DNA of 64,000 nucleotides from Cercis canadensis. Lineage: Eukaryota; Streptophyta; Magnoliopsida; Fabales; Fabaceae. Of the stretch, positions 24,361 through 36,800 are shown in pieces. The stretch covers positions 352,021 to 416,020 of the forward strand of contig QAOA01000060.1 in assembly GCA_003255065.1 (NCBI GenBank), given 5' to 3'. The notes beneath the pieces were generated by a model, which saw only the letters and a list, made by a program, of their open reading frames with translations, was not told the origin of the DNA and searched no databases. Numbering within the stretch: the stretch's first letter is position 1; every line of letters begins with the position of its first letter. A program made the position numbers and the translations under genes.

Positions 24361-27300
24361 TAAATTTTAACATGGTTTTAGTAATTACTTACATCAACAA
24401 ATAAAAAAGAGTCCGTCAACAATAATGTTTTAAAAGAAAATCATATATTAAGTGTTTGTGAGTAACTAAACTATATATATATATATATCTTGTAACTTAC
24501 ACCCTTACTTTTTCTTCTTTCTTTTTTTGTTCATTACAACACAAAAGATGCTAAGTCATTCTCCTCTTATAAATTCAAGACCACTTTCACTTCAACTCCT
24601 CACAAGTACATGTATCTATAATTTGTCTTTTCTAAGAATATCTGATAAATTGAAAAAAATACTCATATTTATAATCCAACAAACCAGCAATAAACCATAA
24701 GAAATAAGAAAGGAAAACCCTCCATTGCTGAATTTTATTTTTGGGCCAACATAGAATTTTTTTGGTCTGGGCCAACATGGATTTGATGAAATGGGATTAC
24801 AAGACAGTGGCCATAGATTTTGGATCGTTAAGCAATTGGTATGGAGCCCAATAGTGACACCACCCAATGTGTAACATTCACCGCATAGCAACGAGATGCT
24901 TCTCCTTTTAAGCACTCGGCATCAAACCCATTTCTAATGTGCCATTAGCAATGAGACTATGAGAGAATGAGATTTACACTTGAAATTTTAACTTGTATAA
25001 TATAAAGAGTGCTTGTGTAATATAAAGAGTGGACATTTATCTATAAAGGAAAAAAAAGTATATAATGATTAAGTTTTTTTGTGTTTGGTTTGTACCCCTT
25101 TTGTTTTGTTTTTTTATTTTTTGTCAAAGATAAAATAATTATATTATAATGTATATTTACATATCTTTTTTACTAAACTCTCATATGAAAAAATACAAAT
25201 AGATCCTAGGTCTTGAAAACCTCTTCAAATCTTAAAAGCTGGATGTATGACCACTTGAGCTATTGCTCAAGATCTTTGTATTTATTAGTTAATACATATT
25301 AATTTATAATAGGAAAATGTTTTCAAAGATAGCTACTTAATTTTAAAATTTAAGAACATTTCTATATAGTATTATCATTTTTTACTATTCGATAAACAAA
25401 ATTACATATTTTAGGGTCAAATTTGAGCCTAGAGCATTGCTTTAAGAATCTAAGAAAGGAGAAAAGCTAAAAAGGGATAGTGCATAGTTTAGGCTCAAAT
25501 TTAGTTGATTCAATGCTTTGTTTTGTTTTTATTTAATTTTGTATCCAATATTGTAAAAAAATAAATTTTCTTTTAAATTATTGTAAAAAGAACTTGATTA
25601 TATTATTTATATATGATAATTGATAAGTTATTGATTTGTGGTGGCTTTTGAAGGTGAGAACAAGATTGCATAGTACACATTATCCTTGTGCTTTGAATCA
25701 CACAAACAACGTATGCTTATTGTTTACTATATTAGCTAAATTTTGTCATTCTAGAGTACGAATAAATGACAATTGCCGCTTGCCGGCATGGAATAAAAAC
25801 AAATCTATCTCTCTCTTCTTTCCTTTTTTGCGACCATATAGATTGCTAGTTATATTATTAAAGGTAAGAATAAAACTATATAGGATACAATGTCATTGTT
25901 TTTTGAATCACACTAAAGTCAGTATTAGTGATTCAAGGATGAATAAATGGTGATGGCCGGCAATGAATACAAAAAAAATAAAAATTGAGATATTATTTTA
26001 CCAAAACAAAAACAAAAATGAAAATTAATGTTTTTTGTTTTTGTTCTGGCGATTCTATTATATTAAGGATGTATGTGATATTTTATTGACGTAGCAATAT
26101 GAGAACCGTTGATGTAAAAATTAATTAATCTTAATTGTGAAAAATAAATGGTCAAGATTAAATGCTTTCACATCAATAGTTTATTATGTTGTCACAGTCA
26201 TGGAAGTATTACATACTTCCCTGGTATGTGAGATATCCCATTTTTATTTTGGTAATCAATTAATCTTAATCGTGAAAAATAAATGGTCAAGATTAAATGC
26301 TTTCACATCAATAATTTGTTATGTTGTCACAGTCATGGAAGTATTACATACTTCCCTGGTATGTGAGAAATCCCATTTTTATTTTGGTACATAAAAGTTT
26401 AAGACGAAGGAAGGATATCTCAATTTAAGACTAAGGTATGTCATAAACTTCAATAAAAGTTTATATTAGTATTTACATATGGCCTACTATAGGAGGACTG
26501 TTAGAAGTAGAATTCAAACATAGACTTTACAAGCAAAGTGTTTCAATATTTATTAGCTGAATCAATACCGTAGGCAATAAAATCAATATTTTAATCAATA
26601 GTAAAAGGTAAAATTAGTTTGTGTCATTTTTATTAGTTCCAAAGATAACATGATTATTATAAAATTACACAAATAAAATTTATATCAAGGACCCCAGGTG
26701 ATAAGTTTTCTATCCATTGATTTTTTGTCAATTATTTGATAAGACTTAGATAAATAATAATTACAAGTATTGCATTATCTAAAAGAAATTTAGTCAATTT
26801 TAATATGTGAGGGTGCACCTTGAAAATTGTTCGGAGAGAAACTTAATTTTGATACACAAAAATTAACTCAAAAATACATATTAAAACAAAAAAAGAAATA
26901 ACAAGTCTTCTCAGGGCCAAAAAAATAAATAACAAGACTCCCATGGTGATATACTGAAATGTAACTAACTTTTATCGATTATTGGTGTACACAACTAGAT
27001 CATAAAATAAAACGAAAGGAGAGAAGCTTCAATCGAATGCAGCAATAAATTACCATAATTTTAGATGCCATATTTGGTTTTAAAATAATTTATATAATGA
27101 ATAGAAAAAAATTCTAAAATTTTAAAAATTAAAATAAAAGACTATGAAATGTTAAAAGCATAAAATACTGAAGCAAGTGTAGCTATAAAGTAAAAGATTA
27201 TGAGTAAACCTACATTTTGATCCCTGAAAGATTAAGGTTCGGACAATTTGGTCCTCTAAAGATGCATAACTACAGTTTAGTCCCCGAAAGATTAGACATC

Positions 27301-27740
27301 TATATCATTTTGGTCCTCCGTTAGTATAGTCATATTTTAATTATTTTATATTTTTGATTTTACTTTTCAAGTTTTGGAACTACGAGGAATAACTAAAGAG
27401 AAGAAGAACAAAATTACAAAAGGAAATCAAATAAAAAGATACAAAAGGAAATAATTAAAAATTACCACTTAAAGCGGACAGTATTCCTCTTTGTCCGTAC
27501 CAGGTCCCTACTGCCGCTTTGTGGCATGTCACCACTCAACATAATACACTTGCGAATGACCGAGACCAATATAGCTGACAGAAGCACATTCTTGCTTACA
27601 TTTCTCTCTTTTTACGCCATTTATGCAAACCGCCCGCTTCTCAGGATCTTCTCTCTATCGCAACATTTCGAGCTTCGATCAAACCCTAAATTGCGATCGA
27701 ATTTTCAACTCCTTTCCTCTCTGTAAGCATCTTCTTCTCA
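24361..27740. other. Large AT-rich intergenic region and VPS13 promoter
   Basis: No supported gene. It holds TA-rich runs (about 24474-24489), a degenerate pair of related segments near 25640-25960, a tandem repeat at 26120-26390, and a block near 27210-27330 that repeats the words gaaagatta and ttggtcct as in dispersed plant repeats. The last 100-150 bases, with aaaccctaaattgcgatcg, look like the 5' UTR of the downstream VPS13 gene. Confidence 0.55.
26120..26390. repeat. Tandem direct repeat, 2 x 135 bp, with internal hairpin
   Basis: The unit containing taatcttaatygtgaaaaa at 26126 recurs at 26261 with only a few changes. Each copy holds an inverted repeat, ggaagtat-tac-atacttcc. The two copies happen to stay open in one frame, but nothing supports a protein. 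Confidence 0.85.
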
Positions 27741-27742
27741 GA

Positions 27743-27796
27743 ATGGCGGTTTTTCAACCTCGATCATCCTTCATTTGTGGATTGATCGGACCGTAA
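27743..27796 (+). other. Upstream ORF (17 codons) in the VPS13 leader
   Basis: An ATG at 27743 reads MAVFQPRSSFICGLIGP and stops at TAA 27794-27796. This is 45 nt before the VPS13 start, in a different frame. Whether it lies in the mature leader depends on the transcription start. Confidence 0.4.
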
Positions 27797-27841
27797 GTTT
27801 TTTCAGATTGTGGCAGTACTTGTTTGGTGCAGCTTTTCACC

Positions 27842-30800
27842 ATGTTCGAAGCTCACGTAAGATTCATATCTAATTTGAAGTGTTCTACGTGTTGTCTTTG
27901 TGCAAGTTTTTCTGTTGAATTTACCGTATGTCATGGCTTTGGTTTGCATAATTTGTGATATTTTATCATTTACAACTTTGGACTAGTTTTGCCGATGAAT
28001 TGTTCGGACAACTAAGTAGAGCTGGTGTGGACTATGCCTCAATGCCTCTGAATGCCCGATTTTCTTTTCGTTCTTTTTTTGATTGATGTAGCATAAATTT
28101 TCATTGTGATTTTAGCAGACAGAGATAATTTGAAGTTAGGACTAAGTTTCTTTTTTATTTTTATTTTCTTTAATTGGAGATTGATAATTTAAGTAGAAAT
28201 GTAGACTATAAACTGTTGTTTCAATTAGTACCATGGATGATGGATGCCTGGAGATTCGAACTAGCCTAGAATTACAGTTATTGGACCGAGTTTATTCTAG
28301 TATGACGAAGGAAAAAATTCTAAATATTAGAATTATGTTTTTTTACAGCTTGAATCAGATATATTAATTGAACGATAGATAACTAGAGAATGAATTAATC
28401 AGTGAGCAGCAAGAGAAGAAAGGAGAAGCCTTCTATGATGCACTTTTAATAGGTTGAAAATCATGCTCCTTAACTATCGATTTAGCCAAAATATCTTGGC
28501 TTAGTGTTCTACGTGTCAATACTTGTACTGTTGTACACAAAGTCATAGTTGCATTTCTAAGTCTTACCATTTTGTTTACCTTATAACTAATGATGTGGTC
28601 ATATTAGTGATATTTAGTGCCCCCTGTTGCTAGAATAGTTTTAATTAAGGATTTATTGTTGGTGCTTTTCTGACAGGTGCTGCATTTACTTCGAAGATAT
28701 TTGGGCGAATACGTACATGGGCTCTCTTCAGAGGCGTTAAGAATAAGCGTCTGGAAGGGTTTGTCATCTTATACTTCCTCAGCTTTAAGTCACAATCTGA
28801 TATATATATATATATATATTGTGCTATATCCCTGTTTGAATATTACAATCTGATATATATATATATATATTGTGCTATATCCCTGTTTGAATATTTTATT
28901 GCACCACCAGCTGATTTTGGATAAAATTATGCGAATGGCTTCTATTCAGTGCAAAGATCATGGTCTTTTCAAGGGAATTTCCATTGCAGATATGAAGAGG
29001 GATTGGATAGCCTTAATTATGGATCAATATTTTCTGTTTCTGAGTTGTTCTGTTTGTTTTTTGTTTTTGTTAAGGAGGATAGCTTATCCTCCTACACTCT
29101 TGTACTACTTCCTTCTTCTTTTATTATTCCAAAAAAATAAAAATAAAAAAATCCCTGTGTTTGTGTCATATTATGTCGTATATCCTTGTAATGCTACATA
29201 GCTTACTAGTTTTAATTCCTAAAATTTTGATTTATATTTATTCCTCTCTGTTTTCCCCAACACTTGATTTCTGCAGGTGATGTAGTCCTCAAAGATTTGA
29301 AATTGAAGGCAGAGGCATTAAATGCACTAAAACTTCCTGTCACTGTCAAAGCTGGCTTTGTTGGTACCATTACACTGAAGGTAGCATTTGCAAATCATTG
29401 GTGGTCCACTTCATCCACTGCCAATATTGTCCTTGCTTGTGTTCATTAGTTATATAGACACACAACACATGTTTGTGTGTTTTAATTCTTCAAAGTCATA
29501 TAAATACGTACGTACATACATGTTTAGGTATGTGTATACTGTACACATATATACTTGTGTGTGTGTGTGCACTACACACATTCATATCGGTAAGGTTGTA
29601 TAATTTTAATGCATTGTTATTGTAGAATTCTTGTCAATGCTTTTTGGTATACAATGAACTTTCCTCCTTTTTTTTTCCCCATCCCCCTGGAGTTATTCAT
29701 TGTGCTTGCACATGGGGTTTTTGTGTGATTTCCTTCTCCTATATAATATAGGTCCCTTGGAAAAGTTTGGGCAAAGAACCTGTGATTGTTCTGATTGATC
29801 GTGTCTTTGTCCTTGCTCATCCTGTTGCGGATGGTCAGACTATGAAGGTAGAACAATATTCTGCATTTGGTTTGATTAATGCATCATTTTCTATGAGTTG
29901 AGCATGTTTTGTTACAGGAGGAGGACAGGGAAAAACTTTTTGAAGCCAAGCTCCAACAGATTGAGGTGAAATATTTTGGAACTTTTATTTACGTATCTTC
30001 TTTTTTTTATTTTAAAGTGTATGGTTGTTTGCTGTTGTTCACTTGACTGCTTTTCTTATGACGATTTTTTCCTCCCAATTAAAGGTAAATGGGATTTTCA
30101 TTATGTTTGTCCTGTTATTCAAATGTCTTATTTGACGAAGTTTGTCACTTCAATGCACATTCAGGTTTCTTTATGTGATGGAAACTGTAAAGAACAGCTA
30201 AAATGACATTTTTAAAACTTGTGTTTTGGGACCAATTTGTCCATTATGGTGTTAATATTTTATATTTTCTCTAAATGTCAATCCTCTTGTATAAAATCAT
30301 TTTATTTCCTTTTATTATCTATCCATTTTGTTTCAGTTTTCTTTATAACTGATTTTATTCCTTTGAAAAAGGGTGGTTGAAAAACAAAAGAAAAGGAGGA
30401 AGAGATAAATAGGAGAGGAAGAACTATGCAACTTCCTTTGTTCCGTCTTGTTTGCTACTTTCAGACAACTGTTTAACATTAGGATACAGATTGGAATTGT
30501 CTTCTTGCCATCTATATGGAGCTCAGCTAATGGTTTCTTTTGTGAGATTTCTTTGTGTGGTATTAGTGGGATTGGAGGGCTCTATTGTTTTGTGGGGTTT
30601 TTCCTGCTTGGTTTGGTTGTTCTTATTTTTTGATTTGTCTCTGGGGATGTCCTTATCCTCTATTCCTGCATTCTCCCTTTTTTTCTTAGTAATGAAATTT
30701 ATTCTTTTATTGGAAACTTGATACCATTTAATAAATTTTGACATCCTGATTGAACTATTCCTTTTACTGATACATAGCAGCAATAATTCTACAGCTTAGG

Positions 30801-33800
30801 TGTTTGATAAAATTCATTTACTTTTATATCATTTTTTAAAAATATTTTTGACTTGTAATCTTTTTTTACCTCATGCAGGAAGCAGAATCGGCTACACTTG
30901 ATGCAATATCTAAGTCAAAGCTGGGAAGTGTATGACTTCAATATAATTTGGCTATTAGTTTTGCAATTCATTTAGTTGTATGATTTTTTACCCTTTTTAT
31001 TTTCAAGTTATGCAGAGTACATATTTAAAGTAATGAATACCTGTTTCACTAGACTTATTTGTGTTCAATTATTTTATTGAGAACTTTGTTTAATTATGAA
31101 ATTCATATTTCTATTTGTTGATCCAGATCGTTGAGAAATTGCCAATATATTGAAATTAATTTGGATTTATGTGTTTTTCTTTAAGTAATTGATTAATGTG
31201 TTTTTCATCCAAACTTATTTTATGTCTCGACTTTTAACTTGTTGAGAAAATGCTGGAGCCAGTATTGTTGTTTTTCGTGTTTAGGTTAATATCTTATCTT
31301 TGAAATCTGATTTTCAAGTAGTAGTGAAGGGCTAGAAGACTATGCTACCCATTTAATTAGAGTTGGAAGGAAGAGTAAAGAGATGCACTACTATTTGAAT
31401 CATTTTATTCATCTTTTGGTTGCTTTTATGAACAAGTATTCAATTCTGAGGCTGTTGAAAGTTGCTGGCCTCTCTTTGGTGCCATGCCCATGGGATTTTC
31501 AGGGGAGTTTCTCTTATAGATATCCAGAAAGATTGGATAGCTTTAGTGCACTAGGGTTCTTGTGTTTTCTGGTTCTTCGGTTATTTTTTTGCTTTTCTGC
31601 CCAGGAGGATATCTTATCCTCCTGTATCCTTGTACTTCTTTCTTTCTTGTGTTAATGAATTTCTTCTTTTATCCAAAATGAAATTGTTTAAGCCAGATTC
31701 ATCTTGAACTGTTTATTTACACATCTGCAGCTTTTTTATTTTTGGTGCCTTGCACACAATTTCATTTCCTCCTACATATTTATGAATTGGCTTTTGTTGC
31801 ATCAATATAACTTACCATGGAATTGACATCCTGACTTGAATGTTCATAAACATTTGTTTATATTCTTGCACAATTGAAATAGCATGACTGACAACTAATT
31901 GTTCTGCAGCCACCATCTGGAAATTCATGGTTGAGTTCTCTAATTGCTACAATAATTGGAAATCTTAAGATATCTATTAGCAATGTACATATCAGATATG
32001 AAGATTCAGTCAGGTTGGTAGTTTGATACTACTAAAATTCCTTTGGCAGTAAAAATGTGTATGTGTACTTGCATGCATTTCAAGATTTCAATTTCTGGAT
32101 GGATGAAATTTTCTTTTGGTTTGCTTTCTGTCTGCTCATGTGGATAAGGTTTGTTTGCAGTAATCCTGGCCATCCATTTTCTTCTGGTGTAACATTGGCT
32201 AAGCTAGCTGCTGTTACGATGGATGAGCATGGGAATGAAACCTTTGATACTAGTGGTGCATTGGATAAATTACGGAAGGTCAGTAGTTCCTTTGGAAGCA
32301 AATTCGTGAACAGTCCAATGAAGCTTAGTTTGAACTTAATGAACTAAGTTAAAAAGTTCCTTTTTGGTCAAATAAAGCTTTATCTCTTGATTTGTGTCTT
32401 CTATGTTTTAGTAGTTTGAATGCTATTGTGCTTTTAGTTTTCAATTGGTTGCTTGCACAGAATATTGGGGAATAGTTTGGAATTAAGTGGACTCCTGGCA
32501 CAAAATAATGATACGAGGTAGGTGGTCTGCTAAATTCCAGGAAAAAGTAGATTGCCTTCTGCTTTGTCCAACACCTATGAGTTTTGTGGATGATGGCTCA
32601 AATTTTGTTTGCCCAGACATGATTTCAATAGTTATTTTTTCTTTTTCGTTTTTGTTTTTGGTTTATTATGATCTATGCATGGACCAAGGTAGAGTGGAAA
32701 AGGATATCCCGGTGTATGGTATGTGTCCAACATATGAGATAGTACCTCTCTTGAAATGTTGCTGCATCATAGCCTAATATAAATTTTTGTGATTTTAAGT
32801 TTTGAAATATGCTAACTGGATGGTCTCTTTCTGTATAGTTGCACTCACCTTGTTGTATTTTGGCCTGATAAATATTTCATTCTTTTTACAGTCATTGCAA
32901 CTGGAGAGGCTGGCTCTATATCATGATTCTGACAGTCTCCCCTGGGAGATTGATAAGAGATGGGAGGATATCAGTCCGAATGAATGGATTCAGGTTTATT
33001 CTTATTTAGTAAAATCAATCTTTTCATGGAGTCTCTTTTGCCCTAATGTATCCTTTTATATTTGGTTTTGCTTTTCCTTTTTTTGTTGCACTGTAAGGAG
33101 GACTTCTCATCCTCATTTTTCTCTGTACTTCTTTCTTTCTGATAAAATTTATACTTCTATTAAAAAATCAGTCTTTTCATTCTAATTATTACGTGCATGT
33201 CACTTTTAAATGCAATTTTCATTGATGTAAAACACTTATACTCCTTCTAACCTGTTCTATCACATTTGTTGTTTACTAGGTATTTGAAGAGGGCATAAAT
33301 GAACCTTCTGATGACCATAGATCTGTGTCTAAGTGGGCTATGAATCGTACATACCTGGTTTATCCTATCAATGCAGTTCTACATTATCACCGGCTTGGAA
33401 ATCAAGAACGAAATAATCCAGAAATTCCATTTGAGAAAGTTTCTCTTGTCCTCAGTGACGTCTCTCTTACTGTCACAGAGGTATTTTATTTTTTATGTCC
33501 TTATAGTTTATGGGAATAGCCCCCTTTGTATAGAAGTTAAAAGAAATTAAGTAGAAAGTTTTCATTGAAATAAAAGAAGAAGAAGGAAGTTTACAAGAGA
33601 GAGGATAAGAAATCCTCTATGACAATATAGAAAAGAAAATGAAAACATTAAACAGAACTCAACGTTTCTAGCAGTCATCATTTTCTATGCTGTGAGGTTA
33701 CTTGGAATTCATGGAATGGACCTTTTGAAGTTTAGGTTGAGGGGTGGGTTTGCCTGGTTACCTTGGATCAATTCCCTTCTTAATTGTTGAGGCTTTCGGG

Positions 33801-36800
33801 GGAGAAAAAGCATAAGGTTTTTTGTTTGCAGTGGTCTGCTGTATCAGGCTAAGGAATAATGTTGGATTTTTAAATGAAAGTGCCCAAATTGCAACTTTTA
33901 TGATTGTTTTATAGCTTCTTTATGGGTTTCCGTAAATGGCTTTCATATTTTTTTTTTGGTGAGGGTGGAGGGCGGTGGGGTTGTCCTTGTTGGATTTGCA
34001 GAGGGATTGGAGAACTCTATTGAGCTCATTTTTCCTCTTTTTCTTTCCTTTTTGGCTATCCTAGAAGGACTTTTCATCAAGGATGTCCAACTTGTTCTTT
34101 TATTCCTTTCAAGGAATCCTTTTATTTATTAAAGAAAAAAGAAAAAGAAAACAGATCCCAATACAGTAAAACTTTCCAATCCTCTCTAAATCATCAGTAG
34201 TAGAAGCACTCAAATAAAAAAGGCAATGTGTGGCGCACCAAAGGGAATCCAAATAGAACATTTTTTCCTAGAAAATATAGGGGATCCATGACCTACCCTT
34301 CGGCATTATATGGATATTCTATTTATATATGTGGTTATTATGTATAAAATATATGGTTATTTTATTTGGTATGTGGTTATCATGTTCAAATATAAACAGA
34401 ATAACCACATCGTGCCAAAGGATTTTTTGATTGTTTCATGAGATACTCGAACTTCTCTGTCATTTCTCCCAAGTTCTAGAACTCAGGAATAATTTTCCCT
34501 TATTTTTTTTGTGTTGGAAAATATGCTATTTTTATGCCAGCCGCTGCAAACTGATTATAGAAACTGAACAAAGAGGCTATAAGAATGAACCCTCTTTCTT
34601 AATCTTTAGAGTACAGATTTACAGAATATTTATAGGCTGAAGCTATCCTAATTCTAGGAGGTAAATAAGGAAATATGGAGGAAATTACTCCTCACCTACT
34701 GAGGCTAACAACTAGGATACAAACAAGGAAATTACAATCAATTATAGTATTATATAAAATGCTAATCTAATCATATTTAAATGCTAATTCCTATCAATCA
34801 CTAAGAGTGATTTTTGTCAATCACCGAGATTCTCTCCAACAGAAACCAATGCTAAATACATTTTGCATGCCAAAAGGAAACCATCTATCCGTGTTACTTG
34901 ACAAAAACCATCCACTGAAGAGATTTTTATGAAGTGTAAGAGTGAGTATGTAACTTTGTGGTCGTGTGTTTTAAGGACTCTAACCGTGTAGAGTATTTTA
35001 TAGTTACACAACGGTTCTCCAATTTAAGTGTTGGTTAAGCGGTACGGATGGGGTTTTTTGGGAATAAAGAAAGTGGATACCAATCAAGGGAATCCTCGTG
35101 TAGATTGTATAGATCTGTGGATAAGAAAATTAGGTTCGTTATTTTGCTACCTTTTTCTACTAAAGTTTCTTCTCTTATTAAAAAAAATCTGAATTGTTAG
35201 AGAATTAAGCTTATTGCCCCACTCTAATATGATGCTTCCTTTATAATCAAACAGATTGTGAAAATTAGGCAAGATGTAGAGTATAACTCTGTCTCTCCCT
35301 GTAAATGCAGTTTTTTAATTATTTTTGTCTAAATTTACAGGCCCAATATCATGATTGGATTAAACTTATGGAAGCCATTTCGAGATACAAGACATATATG
35401 GAAATTTCTCATTTAAGACCTGCAGTTCCAGTTTCGAAGGCTCGTCATTTGTGGTGGCAGTATGCTGCTCATGCTGCACTGCAGCAGAAGAAGATGTGGT
35501 AACTTTGATGTTATTATTCAAATGATTGGAAAGTTCTTTTGAGCTGATATTCCTTTTAATGTCTTTACCTCTGTAAGGAGGACCTCTTGCCCTCCTTTGT
35601 ATTTTTCTCTTTCTTCTTCATCCAATGAATTTCTTTTTTTTATCAAAAAAAATGTTATTATGCAAATAAATCTGTTTACTTGCAATGATAAATGTATATC
35701 AGAATGCAAGAAAGTGTTCATTACTATGGATTTGGTACCATACACATTCATTCCTGAAGTTGAATCTGACTCTATGCATGATTTACTAAATCAGTTACCG
35801 CTTCTCATGGGAGCAAATTCAGCATCTTTGTCAGTGTCGGCGGCGGTACATTCAGTTGTATGTAGCTTCTCTGCAACATTCATCAAATGTTGATCACGCC
35901 GAAATCAGAGAAATAGAGAAAGATCTTGATTCGAAAGTGATTCTTTTATGGAGGTCTGTGTATCACTTTCCCTGGCTGTGCTGATGTTGATAGCAACTAG
36001 CTATGATTGTTCTGAAATATATTCGTGCTTTCTTGCTCTGCATTGATGACTATCTTTTGTCCCTCAAAAATAGCGAACCTATTTCCTTTTCTTCTTCTTT
36101 CCATATACAAATCACACACATGCTTGGATGTCTGTAAAGAGCATGAGACTCTTTTACATTGATGTTTTCTGTTATTTTTCCTGCTGTATTTTTATGTGTT
36201 ATTCTCCTGCAAGATAGCTTATTCTCTTTTCATGTTGTACTCTACTTTCTAAATACAATTCTTCTTTTATCCCAAAAAAAAAAAAAAAAAAAACCCTGAT
36301 CCAAGGAGGGTGGACAACCCACGGCTCATAAACTATTCCTAAGCTACCCAGCAAACTCATGATGCAAGAAAATATGATTTTTTGTTTCTGAGTTCCCAAA
36401 GCACATAACACTTAGTTGGAGGATATCTGATCCTTTACTATCTTCATCTTCTTCCATTAATGAATCTTCATTTATATAAAAAATCCATTCCTATGTGCCA
36501 ATTTTTTCTTGATATGTCTGCTTAGGTTACTTGCTCATGCCAAGGTTGAATCTGTGAAATCAAAGGAAGCAGCTGAACAACGAAGGCTAAGGAAGAGAAG
36601 CTGGTTTCCATTTAGATGGTATATGGCAACTTCACTATTTCTTCATTTGTTATCATCTGCAATTGAATAGATTTGCATCTTTCCTTGTGGTGGATTTAAT
36701 ATGAACTGCCATCCAGATCTTGACCATATGTATGGATATTTACTGTATTTTTTTTTCTGATATAGGCGTGCTGACACAGAAGAAGCCTCTTTTGATGATG

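Larger units (their letters stand above)
27842..33480 (+). other. VPS13: VPS13 exon block 1: chorein_N domain and following rod (exons 1-10)
   Basis: Exons are 27842-27856, 28677-28758, 29277-29380, 29752-29847, 29918-29965, 30879-30929, 31910-32013, 32161-32278, 32892-32993 and 33280-33480. Landmarks are [60 protein letters not shown] and [17 protein letters not shown]. The chorein_N domain contacts the donor membrane and opens the lipid groove. Intron 1 (27857-28676) follows only five codons. Confidence 0.93.

Noticed and set aside
24616-24915. Minus-strand ORF of 99 codons
   Set aside because: No similarity to any family I know, no splice or promoter context, and an AT-rich intergenic setting.
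26137-26394. ORF with an internal amino-acid repeat
   Set aside because: The repeat is a DNA-level tandem duplication of 135 bp, which is a multiple of three. There is no gene context.
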